This document shows positions 18,964 to 26,839 of a stretch of DNA of 64,000 nt, in pieces. Both the position numbers and the translations under genes were made by a program. The stretch spans positions 62,001 to 126,000 of the forward strand of contig JAFUFI010000006.1 in NCBI GenBank assembly GCA_017469945.1, read 5' to 3'. Each line of letters starts with the position of its first letter. Position 1 is the stretch's first letter. This stretch comes from Lachnospiraceae bacterium. GTDB taxonomy: Bacteria; Bacillota; Clostridia; Lachnospirales; Lachnospiraceae. Under the pieces are notes generated by a model. That model searched no databases, was not told where the DNA came from, and was given only the letters and a program-made list of their open reading frames with translations.

Positions 18964-19656
18964 TTACTCGTGTCTGGGATCGATAAGGCGAGCTGCGTCA
19001 GCTACTCTTCCGTACTGACCCTTAGCCTTCTCGAAAGCAGTGTTAGCGTCGTCGCCTGCCTTGATGAAGTCCATCATCTTACCAAAGTTTACATACTTGT
19101 AGCCGATGATCTCATCGTTCTCGTCAAGAGCAACATTGGTAATATAACCGTCGGTAAGCTCGAGGTAACGAGGTCCCTTTGCAAGAGTACCGTATGTGGT
19201 ACCAACCATTGAACGGGTTCCCTTACCAAGATCCTCAAGTCCGGCACCGATCTGGAGTCCGTCCTCAGAGAATGCACTCTGGGTTCTTCCGTAAACGATC
19301 TGAAGGAAGAGCTCTCTCATAGCGGTATTGATAGCGTCACAAACGAGGTCTGTGTTAAGAGCCTCCATAACGGTAAGTCCGGGAAGAATCTCGGCAGCCA
19401 TAGCTGCGGAATGAGTCATACCGGAGCATCCGATGGTCTCTACAAGAGCCTCCTGGATAATTCCTTCCTTTACATTAAGGGAAAGCTTGCAGCATCCCTG
19501 CTGAGGTGCACACCAACCGATACCATGAGTATAGCCGGAAATGTCCTCAACCTTTTTTGCCTTTACCCATTTAGCCTCTTCGGGAATGGGAGCAGCGCCA
19601 TGATGTACCCCCTGGGTAACGGGGCACATGTTCTTAACTTCTGTTGAGTAAATCAT
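18964..19656 (-). CDS. NifU-like iron-sulfur scaffold protein
   Basis: 230 residues related to the IscU/NifU N-terminal scaffold. Cysteines in KNMCPVTQG, GWCAPQQGCCKLSL and ETIGCSGMTHSAAM are candidates for transient cluster binding. It is longer than IscU, with an extra C-terminal part that is typical of the partner of GGGtGRT proteins. The ATG at 19656 is preferred, with AAGGAGGACCAT directly upstream; 19 additional upstream codons are open but lie beyond that ribosome site. First gene of a two-gene operon, divergent from the peroxidase gene. Confidence 0.85.
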   Translation of the reverse strand: MIYSTEVKNMCPVTQGVHHGAAPIPEEAKWVKAKKVEDISGYTHGIGWCAPQQGCCKLSLNVKEGIIQEALVETIGCSGMTHSAAMAAEILPGLTVMEALNTDLVCDAINTAMRELFLQIVYGRTQSAFSEDGLQIGAGLEDLGKGTRSMVGTTYGTLAKGPRYLELTDGYITNVALDENDEIIGYKYVNFGKMMDFIKAGDDANTAFEKAKGQYGRVADAARLIDPRHE

Positions 19657-19804
19657 ATGGTCCTCCTTGTTTTGTTTGTTAAGGTAACTATTTATATGTA
19701 TAAATTTTCTCAATTAATAGTTACAAAGTCAATCTAAATACTATCATAAACAGCGCTCTCAATCAATGATTTCTCGGATTTTGAAAAAATTTTTAAAAAA
19801 TATA

Positions 19805-19855
19805 TTGACATGTGTCACGGATTGTATATAATTTAATTGTGTTCAATCGAATTGA
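19805..19855 (+). promoter_or_regulatory. Peroxidase promoter overlapped by an OhrR-box-like operator
   Basis: TTGACA (19805-19810) and TATAAT (19827-19832) are 16 bases apart. The -10 is part of TATAATTTAATTGTG (19827-19841), which matches 13 of 15 bases of the OhrR box TACAATTTAATTGTA recalled from other bacteria. A second inverted repeat TCAAT-CGA-ATTGA (19843-19855) follows. Since an OhrR-type repressor is encoded 1 kb downstream, repression of this promoter by it is a strong inference. Confidence 0.7.
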
Positions 19856-19929
19856 GTCCTTCTGCTTTTGCTTTGCGTATAGATACGGCGGATGTGATTC
19901 ATCAAAAAATACTATGGAGGAAAAAGATA

Positions 19930-20472
19930 ATGGGTATTTATGATTACAGTTTCAAGGCAATGGACGGCAGCGATATCAGTATGGCAGATTACAAGGGAAA
20001 AGTTCTTCTTATTGTAAATACCGCTACCGGATGCGGATTCACACCTCAGTACGAGGATCTGCAGCGTATATACGATCTTCATCAAAAGGACGGATTCGAG
20101 ATCCTCGACTTCCCCTGCAACCAGTTTGCAGACCAGGCTCCCGGAGATGACGAAGAGATCCACACTTTCTGCAAGGGACGTTTCGGAATTACCTTCCCTC
20201 AGTTCTCTAAAGTAGACGTAAACGGAGAAAACGCTTCTCCCCTCTGGAAGTACATTACTTCCAATTCCAAGTTCGAAGGCTTCGGAAAAGGCCCCAAGGC
20301 TCTCGGTATGAGCATGGTTGCCAAGAAGATGGACAAGGATTACAAAAACAACGGCAACATCAAGTGGAATTTCACAAAGTTCCTTGTTGACCGTGAAGGT
20401 AACATCGTAGCCCGCTTTGAGCCCACAGAGAAAATGGATAACGTTCTTGCCAGAATTGAAGAGATTCTTTAA
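19930..20472 (+). CDS. Glutathione peroxidase family peroxidase (Cys type)
   Basis: 180-residue peroxidase that reduces hydrogen or organic peroxides in the cytoplasm. In Bacillota members usually take electrons from thioredoxin, which fits trxBA nearby. The peroxidatic Cys is Cys35 in NTATGCGFTPQY, a normal TGC codon and not selenocysteine. The FPCNQF motif and the catalytic Trp region IKWNFTKFLVD follow. ATG at 19930 has GGAGGAAAAAGATA upstream. Its stop overlaps the following ribosome site, and the flavodoxin start is 14 bases on, so the two are co-translated. Confidence 0.93.
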   Translation: MGIYDYSFKAMDGSDISMADYKGKVLLIVNTATGCGFTPQYEDLQRIYDLHQKDGFEILDFPCNQFADQAPGDDEEIHTFCKGRFGITFPQFSKVDVNGENASPLWKYITSNSKFEGFGKGPKALGMSMVAKKMDKDYKNNGNIKWNFTKFLVDREGNIVARFEPTEKMDNVLARIEEIL

Positions 20473-20486
20473 TGGAGGAAACTAAA

Positions 20487-20903
20487 ATGAATTGCGCAGT
20501 AGTTTATTTTTCACGCTCAGGAAACACAAAAAAGCTTGCAGACGGCGTTGCTGAAGTTCTCGGCGTTACTGCAAGCGACATCACGACTTCTCTTACCGAA
20601 AAAACAGACCTTGTTTTCCTCGGCAGCTCCCTTTATGCCGGCGGTTTTGACCCTGCCGTAGGTGAATTTATAAGAAAGAACGCAGACAAGATCGGAAAGC
20701 TCGTTTGCTTCGGCTCTTCTGCATCCGGAACATCTACCGCAAAAAAGGTTAAGGCACTTGCTTCGGAGCTTGGCATCGCAGTTTACGACGATATCTTCAA
20801 CTGCCCCGGTCATTTCCTTTTCATGCACAAGGATCGTCCTAACGACAAGGACGTTGAAGCAGTCAAGGATTTTACCAAGTCAGTTCTTAAAAAATTAAGC
20901 TAA
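20487..20903 (+). CDS. Flavodoxin family protein
   Basis: 138-residue FMN protein. The phosphate-binding loop is FSRSGNTKKLADG at residues 7-19; isoalloxazine-side segments are SSLYAGGFDP and FGSSASGTST. It is short for a classical flavodoxin and resembles flavodoxin-fold electron carriers or quinone-reductase-like proteins of anaerobes. It is coupled to the peroxidase gene, so it may pass electrons in peroxide defence; this is inferred. The ATG at 20487 is preferred over one at 20472 because GGAGG sits between them. Confidence 0.85.
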   Translation: MNCAVVYFSRSGNTKKLADGVAEVLGVTASDITTSLTEKTDLVFLGSSLYAGGFDPAVGEFIRKNADKIGKLVCFGSSASGTSTAKKVKALASELGIAVYDDIFNCPGHFLFMHKDRPNDKDVEAVKDFTKSVLKKLS

Positions 20904-20975
20904 TAGGAAACAGATTATAAATGCTGAATCTTTTCGCGTTATCTTGTGGTATAATCTGAGGGTTGGAGGATTTAT

Positions 20976-21407
20976 ATGGGAAAATATGATTCATTAAAAC
21001 TCGAAAATCAGATATGCTTTCCGCTGTATGCCGCGTCCAGAGAGATCATCAAAAGGTATCATCCCTTTTTGACAGAGCTGGATCTTACGTACACTCAATA
21101 TATTACTTTAATGGTTTTGTGGGAAGATAAAGAGATCAGCGTTAAGGATCTCGGAAAAAAATTGTACTTAGACAGCGGCACTCTTACTCCTGTGCTTAAA
21201 AATCTCGAGTGCCGCGGTCTCATTACACGTAACCGTTGTCAATCCGACGAAAGAGTACTTATTGCAAAGATTACCGACGAAGGAATGGCTCTTCGCGAAA
21301 AGGCGGTTATCGTTCCGTACCGGATGTCCGGTTGTTCCAAGCTTGACGAGCAGGATGCCAAAGACCTTTACAGACTTTTATATAAGCTGCTCGGATCTAT
21401 GGAATAA
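20976..21407 (+). CDS. ohrR: OhrR-type MarR family peroxide-sensing repressor
   Basis: 143-residue winged-helix regulator. The N-terminus LENQICFPLYAASREI matches OhrR, with the reactive sensor Cys at residue 14 and downstream tyrosines (RYHPF, YTQY) that hold the sulfenate in known OhrR structures. The wing and recognition helix are in DSGTLTPVLKNLECRGLITR and SDERVLIAKIT. In known members, oxidation of this Cys by organic hydroperoxide releases DNA. An extended -10 (TGGTATAAT ending 20955) suggests its own promoter. The target is probably the peroxidase-flavodoxin promoter. Confidence 0.88.
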   Translation: MGKYDSLKLENQICFPLYAASREIIKRYHPFLTELDLTYTQYITLMVLWEDKEISVKDLGKKLYLDSGTLTPVLKNLECRGLITRNRCQSDERVLIAKITDEGMALREKAVIVPYRMSGCSKLDEQDAKDLYRLLYKLLGSME

Positions 21408-21413
21408 ACCGCA

Positions 21414-22934
21414 CTACTCCCTGACCCATGCCTTACTTTCTTTGAAAAGCTCTAAGAGCTTTCCGTCTATCTGGCCGTCATCTCGCATACTCTCAAGTAT
21501 CGAGAAAGCTTTTTCGGGAGGCATGGGGGGCTTGTACGGTCTGTCCTCAGCGGTCAGCGCATCATAAACGTCTATTATAGTAAGAAGTCTTGACTCATTG
21601 GGCAGTTCATCCGCCGTTAGGTGGTTAGGGTACCCTTTACCGTTAAGGAATTCATGGTGCGATCCGGACCAGAACGGTACATTCTTATATGTCCCCGTAA
21701 ACAGCATCTTGTTTAACATTCTCGAAGTATAAACTACATGACTCTGTACCTGAGCGCGTTCACCATCGGTTAACGTGCCTTTTCGTATTGTGATCGCTTC
21801 AAGTTCCTTTTCATCTAAAAGAGGGACTTCCTTATCGTCCGCCGTTTTACATACAATTTCGCCAAATCCTTTAAGCTCTTCTATCTTTTCATCCGGAAGG
21901 AACCCCGCGTTATTGGCCGCTTCTATCGCTTCCCAGGCCTTTTTTAGATTAGCCGTCTTTTCATCGCACTCAGCTTTCTTTTCCGGATTTTCAAGGCTTT
22001 CCACCTTTTCTTTAAGAATAGCTATCTCGATCTTACTCTTAAGAGGCGCCTTAAGAGCTCCTAATCTGTCGGGCTTATCAAGTACCTCAAGAGGGACGAT
22101 GAGTTTTCCGATATCGTGAAGCCAAATGCTCATAAGAAATGCGTCCTTCGACTCATCCGTAAACTTCCAGTCGATATCCCCATTCCCTTTCCTTAGCCAC
22201 TCTACGAAATTGTCCGCGTATTTAACCATACTTCTTGTGTGATTGGCGTTGTAGGAGCTTCTCGCATCGATGGCGTCTACCATTACCTCTACGAAGGAAT
22301 GTAAGAGATCGTATACTTCCTGAGTTAACTGATGGTTATTTAAGCTGACAGCCGCAAGGGAAGTTAAGGCTGAAATTATCTGCTCGTAAGCGGGATCGAA
22401 GGGGATGATCTTGCCGTCTTTATCGAGGGAATTGATAAGCTGCAAGATTCCGATGATCTCGCCCTTTTCATCGTTCATCGGCATTACAAGCATGGATCCT
22501 GTGCGGTAGTGGGTTATGGCATCGTACTTTTGAGCCCCGGAGAAATCGTACTCCTTTGATTCGTAAACATCGGGGATATTTATCTTTTTATTGTCGATCG
22601 CGGCGCAGGCGCAGACGTTTTTTCTGCTGAGCTTAACGGGGGGAAGGTTCGCGTTACGGCTCTGCTCCGCCATAGGGATTCCGAGAGATCTCGTATAAAC
22701 AGTATGGAAATGAAGGTAATCATCTTCAAGTACATACACCGTTCCCGCGTCGCAGTGGCAGATATCCATCGCCTCTAAGAGGATCTTTTGCATCAGATTA
22801 TCGAAATTCTTTTCCGCAGAAAGATCCAGTGCGATCTTTATCATGCGGTCTATGCTGTAACCGCCGGTTAGGAAGGCTAGATCGTTGGTTATGTTGCTTC
22901 CTTTTATGATGTTTGATCTTTCTGTATCGCTCAT
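21414..22934 (-). CDS. GAF and HD-GYP domain protein, probable cyclic-di-GMP phosphodiesterase
   Basis: 506 residues. An N-terminal GAF sensor (about 30-200; MLVMPMNDEKGEIIGILQL) precedes an HD-GYP domain: catalytic LHDIGK near residue 273, the long-range HHEFLNGKGYP near 427, then IDVYDALTAEDRPYK. HD-GYP enzymes hydrolyse cyclic di-GMP. An unusual insert of roughly 90-100 residues, partly coiled-coil, separates the HD and GYP halves (about 290-390). Its ATG overlaps the TGA of the upstream metallo-hydrolase gene (ATGA), so the two are coupled. Cytoplasmic; no membrane segment. Confidence 0.9.
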   Translation of the reverse strand: MSDTERSNIIKGSNITNDLAFLTGGYSIDRMIKIALDLSAEKNFDNLMQKILLEAMDICHCDAGTVYVLEDDYLHFHTVYTRSLGIPMAEQSRNANLPPVKLSRKNVCACAAIDNKKINIPDVYESKEYDFSGAQKYDAITHYRTGSMLVMPMNDEKGEIIGILQLINSLDKDGKIIPFDPAYEQIISALTSLAAVSLNNHQLTQEVYDLLHSFVEVMVDAIDARSSYNANHTRSMVKYADNFVEWLRKGNGDIDWKFTDESKDAFLMSIWLHDIGKLIVPLEVLDKPDRLGALKAPLKSKIEIAILKEKVESLENPEKKAECDEKTANLKKAWEAIEAANNAGFLPDEKIEELKGFGEIVCKTADDKEVPLLDEKELEAITIRKGTLTDGERAQVQSHVVYTSRMLNKMLFTGTYKNVPFWSGSHHEFLNGKGYPNHLTADELPNESRLLTIIDVYDALTAEDRPYKPPMPPEKAFSILESMRDDGQIDGKLLELFKESKAWVRE

Positions 22935-23713
22935 AAATCTATCACCTCTCCTCTTCTGGCAAAGGACGTGTTTTCCGCCTTTACCTGTGCCTCCATTTTG
23001 CGCAGGAACTCATCCGTATGTGTCGGATCGTGGTGCACAAAACGCACTTTCTTTGCCCTGCACTTTTTAGCTATCTCCAAAGCAAGGATGTGGGACGAAT
23101 GTCCGAAGCCCCGCTTTTTTTCAAACTCTTCTTCGGTATACTGCGCATCTATAAGTAAAAGGTCTGTTTCGAAGGCAAAGTCTATCAGTTCCCCGACTTT
23201 TTCCTCGTTATATTCATAATCCGTAGCGTAAACGACGCTTTTCCCGCAGCACTCAAATTTATAAACCCATCCTCCGCCGGGATGAACCGAAGGGATTCCT
23301 GTGATCACCGCATTTCCTACCTTTACGGGGAAGGTTATATCGTGGAACCTTATATCCGCCGGATAGTCCTCCGCTCTTGCGGGCCAAAGAGGCGGCGACA
23401 GAAGGTTTGCAAACTGCTTTTTAGCGGATTCATCTCCCGATTTTACAGCGTAGATATCTATTATCCTGTCTTTTTCGTTTATGCAGGGAAAAAAGGGAAA
23501 TCCCATCAGATGATCTATATGCGGATGTGTCAAGAAAAGTGATATCCGGCTGTTTCCCAGATTGGGACATTTCATGATCCCCGTTCCGGCATCAAAAAAG
23601 ACAGAGTCATCCCCTGTCTGAATCAAAACGCAGGAAGTAGCCCCGCCGAATTCGAGCATATCTTCTCCCTCGGCAGGGACTGAACCCCTGGCTCCAAGTA
23701 TTGTGATTTTCAT
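22931..23713 (-). CDS. Metallo-beta-lactamase fold hydrolase
   Basis: About 260 residues with N-terminus MKITILGARGSVPAEG and metal motif THPHIDHLMG near residue 73. Further ligands lie in IPSVHPGGG, VYATDYEY and VRFVHHDPTHTDEF. The set resembles phosphodiesterase-like members of the fold. Coupling (ATGA overlap) to an HD-GYP protein suggests work on a cyclic nucleotide signal, but the substrate is unknown. The start at 23713 has GGGAGAGAG directly upstream; an ATG eight codons earlier (23737) also has a possible ribosome site and cannot be excluded. Confidence 0.85.
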   Translation of the reverse strand: MKITILGARGSVPAEGEDMLEFGGATSCVLIQTGDDSVFFDAGTGIMKCPNLGNSRISLFLTHPHIDHLMGFPFFPCINEKDRIIDIYAVKSGDESAKKQFANLLSPPLWPARAEDYPADIRFHDITFPVKVGNAVITGIPSVHPGGGWVYKFECCGKSVVYATDYEYNEEKVGELIDFAFETDLLLIDAQYTEEEFEKKRGFGHSSHILALEIAKKCRAKKVRFVHHDPTHTDEFLRKMEAQVKAENTSFARRGEVIDL

Positions 23714-23801
23714 TCTCTCTCCCGTGCTGACGCTCATTTGATTAAGCTCCCTTTTAAGCTTAAGACATGAAACCCGGTTACTTTTTCATTTTAACACACT
23801 G

Positions 23802-24941
23802 CTAAAAAAATCTCCATTTGCTCAGGAAAAATCCCGGGATTACGACTATCGCAAAAAATGCCCAGCTGACAAGAGTGAATACCTTGACAAATTCCTTTCC
23901 CTTTCCGGGGTACTCTCTTACGTAGATACGGTAATTGATGACGGAGGCCAAAGATCCTATAAGGGAGACAAGACCCGCGGTATCCGCGCCGTATATAAGT
24001 CCCGCGAAATTCTCTGAGAAAGGATACAAAACGATGGATGCCGGAACATTGGATATGACCTGGCTGACGGCGATGGTGATCCAGTACTCGCGACCTGTTA
24101 CCACCTTCTTTAAAAACTCTGCAATCTGCGCATTTCCTGCGATGGACTGAGAGAATATAAAAAAGCATAGGAAGGTCACAAGGAGTATGTAATCGACCCT
24201 TAAGAAAATCCTTCTGTCGGCGATAAGGATTCCGATAAGTACGATTCCAACCGCAACGAACCAAAACTTTGTACGGCTTACGATCACAAAGATGATAAGA
24301 GCAAAGAGTATGAGGTATGTGATCCTTCTTGCTCTTCCCTCTTTTGACCAGCCCTCGTCCTCGCCGCTTTGAACGATAGGCTCCTTTAAATCTTTTCTGA
24401 AAAGAACAAGTACGAAGATGACGAGGAGTACCGCCGACATCAGATTAAGCGGGAGCATGTGGAGCATAAATCTCCAGACGCTAACATCCGCTCTTCCGTA
24501 GAGGAAGAGGTTTTGCGGGCTTCCGAAGGGGGTAAGGAGCGAGCCTCTGATAGCCGCGATATTTTCCATTGATATAACGGGTAAGATATACTTTTCCTTC
24601 CCACCGCCCCTAAAGAGCAGGATTGTAAGGGGTACGAAGATGATAAGGGAAACATCGTTCGTCACGAACATTGATGTAAAAAATACGCCAAAAATAAGGA
24701 AAAGCGAGAGGGCTGTCATAGTCTTTAGCTTTGAAGCCAGCCCTACAACCGGTCTTAAAACATTTTCCTTTTTAAAGCCCTCCAAAACGCAGAGCATCAT
24801 AAGGAGCATACCCAGGGTATGCCAGTCGATCTTCGATATAAGCTCCCTGTCAGGGGGCGTGATAAATAAAGAAATAACTGCCGCCAGCACAGCGAGTGTC
24901 AGCATCAGCTCTTTTTTGAGAAAGTTGAGTATTTTTTTCAT
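23802..24941 (-). CDS. SLC13/ArsB-NhaD type anion permease
   Basis: 379-residue inner-membrane transporter with about ten hydrophobic segments. It carries the family motif TPFGSPQNLFLY (about residue 140) and the second half motif SNVPASIVLYPFS (about 300). Members move dicarboxylates, arsenite, sodium or other ions, and the substrate cannot be told here. The ATG at 24941 is used; a TTG two codons upstream is also open. It lies 21 bases after a metallo-hydrolase gene, probably in the same transcript. Confidence 0.82.
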   Translation of the reverse strand: MKKILNFLKKELMLTLAVLAAVISLFITPPDRELISKIDWHTLGMLLMMLCVLEGFKKENVLRPVVGLASKLKTMTALSLFLIFGVFFTSMFVTNDVSLIIFVPLTILLFRGGGKEKYILPVISMENIAAIRGSLLTPFGSPQNLFLYGRADVSVWRFMLHMLPLNLMSAVLLVIFVLVLFRKDLKEPIVQSGEDEGWSKEGRARRITYLILFALIIFVIVSRTKFWFVAVGIVLIGILIADRRIFLRVDYILLVTFLCFFIFSQSIAGNAQIAEFLKKVVTGREYWITIAVSQVISNVPASIVLYPFSENFAGLIYGADTAGLVSLIGSLASVINYRIYVREYPGKGKEFVKVFTLVSWAFFAIVVIPGFFLSKWRFF

Positions 24942-24962
24942 GGGCAAATTATATTACACTTT

Positions 24963-25556
24963 CTAGCCGAATGGAATATAGGGGATGCCTTTTTCTCTTT
25001 GGGCAAAGAATTTTTCAAGGCTTCCGATAACGATCTCTCGCGGGTGCATGCGCTGTTTATGGCTCATCAGCACCTCTTTAAACTCAAGGCTTTTCAGAGT
25101 TTTTATCTCTTCTCCGAGGAGCGATACGCTGTAGCCCTTGGAACTTGAGTAAAAAGCGTCGCCGATGATCAGATATTCATCTCCAACGGTTACGCAGAGT
25201 GACCCCTTGGCATGGCTGTTGGGAAGGGGCGCAATAACAATCTTTACCCCGTCCTCGATGACGATCTTTTCCTTTACCTCCGTACCTTTCCCGGTGTATT
25301 TACGGGTATAGCCTCCGACGTAAATATCCTCGTCCGGAATTTCAAGGCGCTTTAGATTGTCCGTGTGGTCCTCGTGGAAATGCGTTATGACGATCTTTTT
25401 ATTTGGAATGCTTTTAACAAGCGTAAGAGCCTCGTCATTACTTCCCACATCCACTATATAGCTGAACCTGTCTCCCTTTATAACGTAAACGTCCGCGGAA
25501 AGAACAGGCTCTTCACTGCTTTGTAATACCGATATCCGTTCATTTATTTCTATCAT
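24963..25556 (-). CDS. Metallo-beta-lactamase fold hydrolase, glyoxalase II-like
   Basis: 197 residues with the metal motif THFHEDHTDNL near residue 58, then NSHAKGSLCV (His ligand) and IIGDAFYSSS (Asp ligand), and a late His in LMSHKQRMHP. The order matches glyoxalase II-like members. The substrate is unknown. The ATG at 25556 has no ribosome site, and the promoter -10 ends only eight bases upstream, so the message is probably leaderless. The permease gene follows by 21 bases. Confidence 0.82.
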   Translation of the reverse strand: MIEINERISVLQSSEEPVLSADVYVIKGDRFSYIVDVGSNDEALTLVKSIPNKKIVITHFHEDHTDNLKRLEIPDEDIYVGGYTRKYTGKGTEVKEKIVIEDGVKIVIAPLPNSHAKGSLCVTVGDEYLIIGDAFYSSSKGYSVSLLGEEIKTLKSLEFKEVLMSHKQRMHPREIVIGSLEKFFAQREKGIPYIPFG

Positions 25557-25564
25557 AATGAAAT

Positions 25565-25593
25565 ATTATAGACATAGCCCCGCATTTAGTCAA
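25565..25593 (-). promoter_or_regulatory. Promoter of the metallo-hydrolase/permease pair
   Basis: Minus strand TTGACT (25593-25588), 17-base spacer, TATAAT (25570-25565). The expected start site is at about 25558, one or two bases before the ATG. The -35 and spacer are embedded in the left arm of the inverted repeat at 25575-25624. Confidence 0.7.
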
Positions 25594-25624
25594 AGTCTGT
25601 ATGGCTTCGATTAATGCAGGGCTA
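25575..25624. repeat. Long inverted repeat between dehydrogenase and metallo-hydrolase genes
   Basis: Arms of 16-17 bases (25575-25591 and 25609-25624) pair almost completely, allowing G-U pairs, with a 17-base loop. It lacks a clean T run on either strand. It may still end the long amine-catabolism transcript, since it is the only hairpin after the dehydrogenase gene. Confidence 0.5.
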
Positions 25625-25648
25625 AAAAGAATATAATCAAATATGAAA

Positions 25649-26809
25649 TTACAAACAGCTTCTGAATATAAGCTCCACATCAAAAGCGCTCAGTTTAACA
25701 TAGCTTCGCGTCTGCAGGGCGCTTGTTCTTACCGCTTCCTTTGCCATTTCAGAAAACTGAGAATCGTCTATACCTATCTCTGAAAGACTTCCGGGCAATC
25801 CCATCTTTTTGAAAAACTCCTCGGTCTTTTCAATACCCCTTAAGCTTTCAAAATGTTCGTTTCTATCGGTAATCCCCCAAACATTTCTGGCATACATTGC
25901 GAATCTCTTCTCAGTATCGGGATTTAAAACATATCTCATCCATGCCGGCGTCAGTATTGCCAGACCGACTCCATGCGTAATGCCGTAAAAAGCCGAAAGA
26001 ACATGCTCGATTGGATGCACGCTCCAGGGTCCGCCTTTTCCGAAAGTCAAAAGATGGTTAAGGGCGATTGTGCTCGTCCACATAAGGTTCGATCTTGCCT
26101 CGTAGTTTTCCGGCTCCTCCATAGCTATAGGACCGTATTTAAAACAAGTCCTAAGCGCCGCCTCACTGAGTCTGTCAGTTATATACGCCCCATCATTTGG
26201 CTGAAAGTACTGCTCAAATATGTGAGAGATAATATCCGCTGTCCCCGCCGCCGTCTGAGATTTCGGCAAAGTGTATAAATACGTAGGATCACAAACCGAC
26301 AGTGTAGGATACAAAAGAGGATGATTTATCTCCAGTTTCTCCTTTGTCTCTTCGTTGCTGATAACAGCGCCGGGATTCATCTCCGACCCCGTGGCACATA
26401 TGGTGAGTACCGTGAATATGGGAAGGGCCCCGGTTACCTTTGATCTGTCCAGCACAAGATCCCAGGGGTCACCATCATAGAATGAAGCGCAAGCAATATG
26501 CTTTGATGCATCGATGCAGCTTCCGCCTCCCACCGCAAGGATCACGTCTATCCCCTTTTCCTTGCAGATTCTTACGCCTTCTCTTACAGAGGTGATCTTC
26601 GGATTTGGCTCTATCCCCGAAAGCTCATATATTTCAAATCCTTCCAGAACCTTTATAACACTGTCATATACACCCGTCCTTTTTATACTTCCCCCACCAT
26701 AAGTCAAAAGAACTTTTCTGCCGTACTTCCCGATCTCTTCCGCAAGACATGAAATCTGCCCTTTTCCGAATCTTATATCTGTGGGGACTCTAAAATTGTA
26801 ATTGTTCAT
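25649..26809 (-). CDS. Iron-containing alcohol dehydrogenase (NAD(P)H-dependent, BdhA-like)
   Basis: 386-residue group III dehydrogenase interconverting aldehydes/ketones and alcohols. NAD(P)-binding GGGSCIDASK is near residue 96. Metal ligands are the Asp and His in TADIISHIFEQYF and the two His in SVHPIEHVLSAFYGITHGVG. The sequence resembles butanol dehydrogenases. It is the last gene of the array at 25.6-37.8 kb, 30 bases after the FAD oxidase gene. A role in removing the aldehyde formed by amine oxidation is inferred. Confidence 0.92.
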   Translation of the reverse strand: MNNYNFRVPTDIRFGKGQISCLAEEIGKYGRKVLLTYGGGSIKRTGVYDSVIKVLEGFEIYELSGIEPNPKITSVREGVRICKEKGIDVILAVGGGSCIDASKHIACASFYDGDPWDLVLDRSKVTGALPIFTVLTICATGSEMNPGAVISNEETKEKLEINHPLLYPTLSVCDPTYLYTLPKSQTAAGTADIISHIFEQYFQPNDGAYITDRLSEAALRTCFKYGPIAMEEPENYEARSNLMWTSTIALNHLLTFGKGGPWSVHPIEHVLSAFYGITHGVGLAILTPAWMRYVLNPDTEKRFAMYARNVWGITDRNEHFESLRGIEKTEEFFKKMGLPGSLSEIGIDDSQFSEMAKEAVRTSALQTRSYVKLSAFDVELIFRSCL

Positions 26810-26839
26810 CTTTTTTCCTCCGGGTTTTTAAAAACCAAG

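Noticed and set aside
19930..20472. Selenocysteine peroxidase
   Set aside because: The active-site codon is TGC (Cys35), not TGA.
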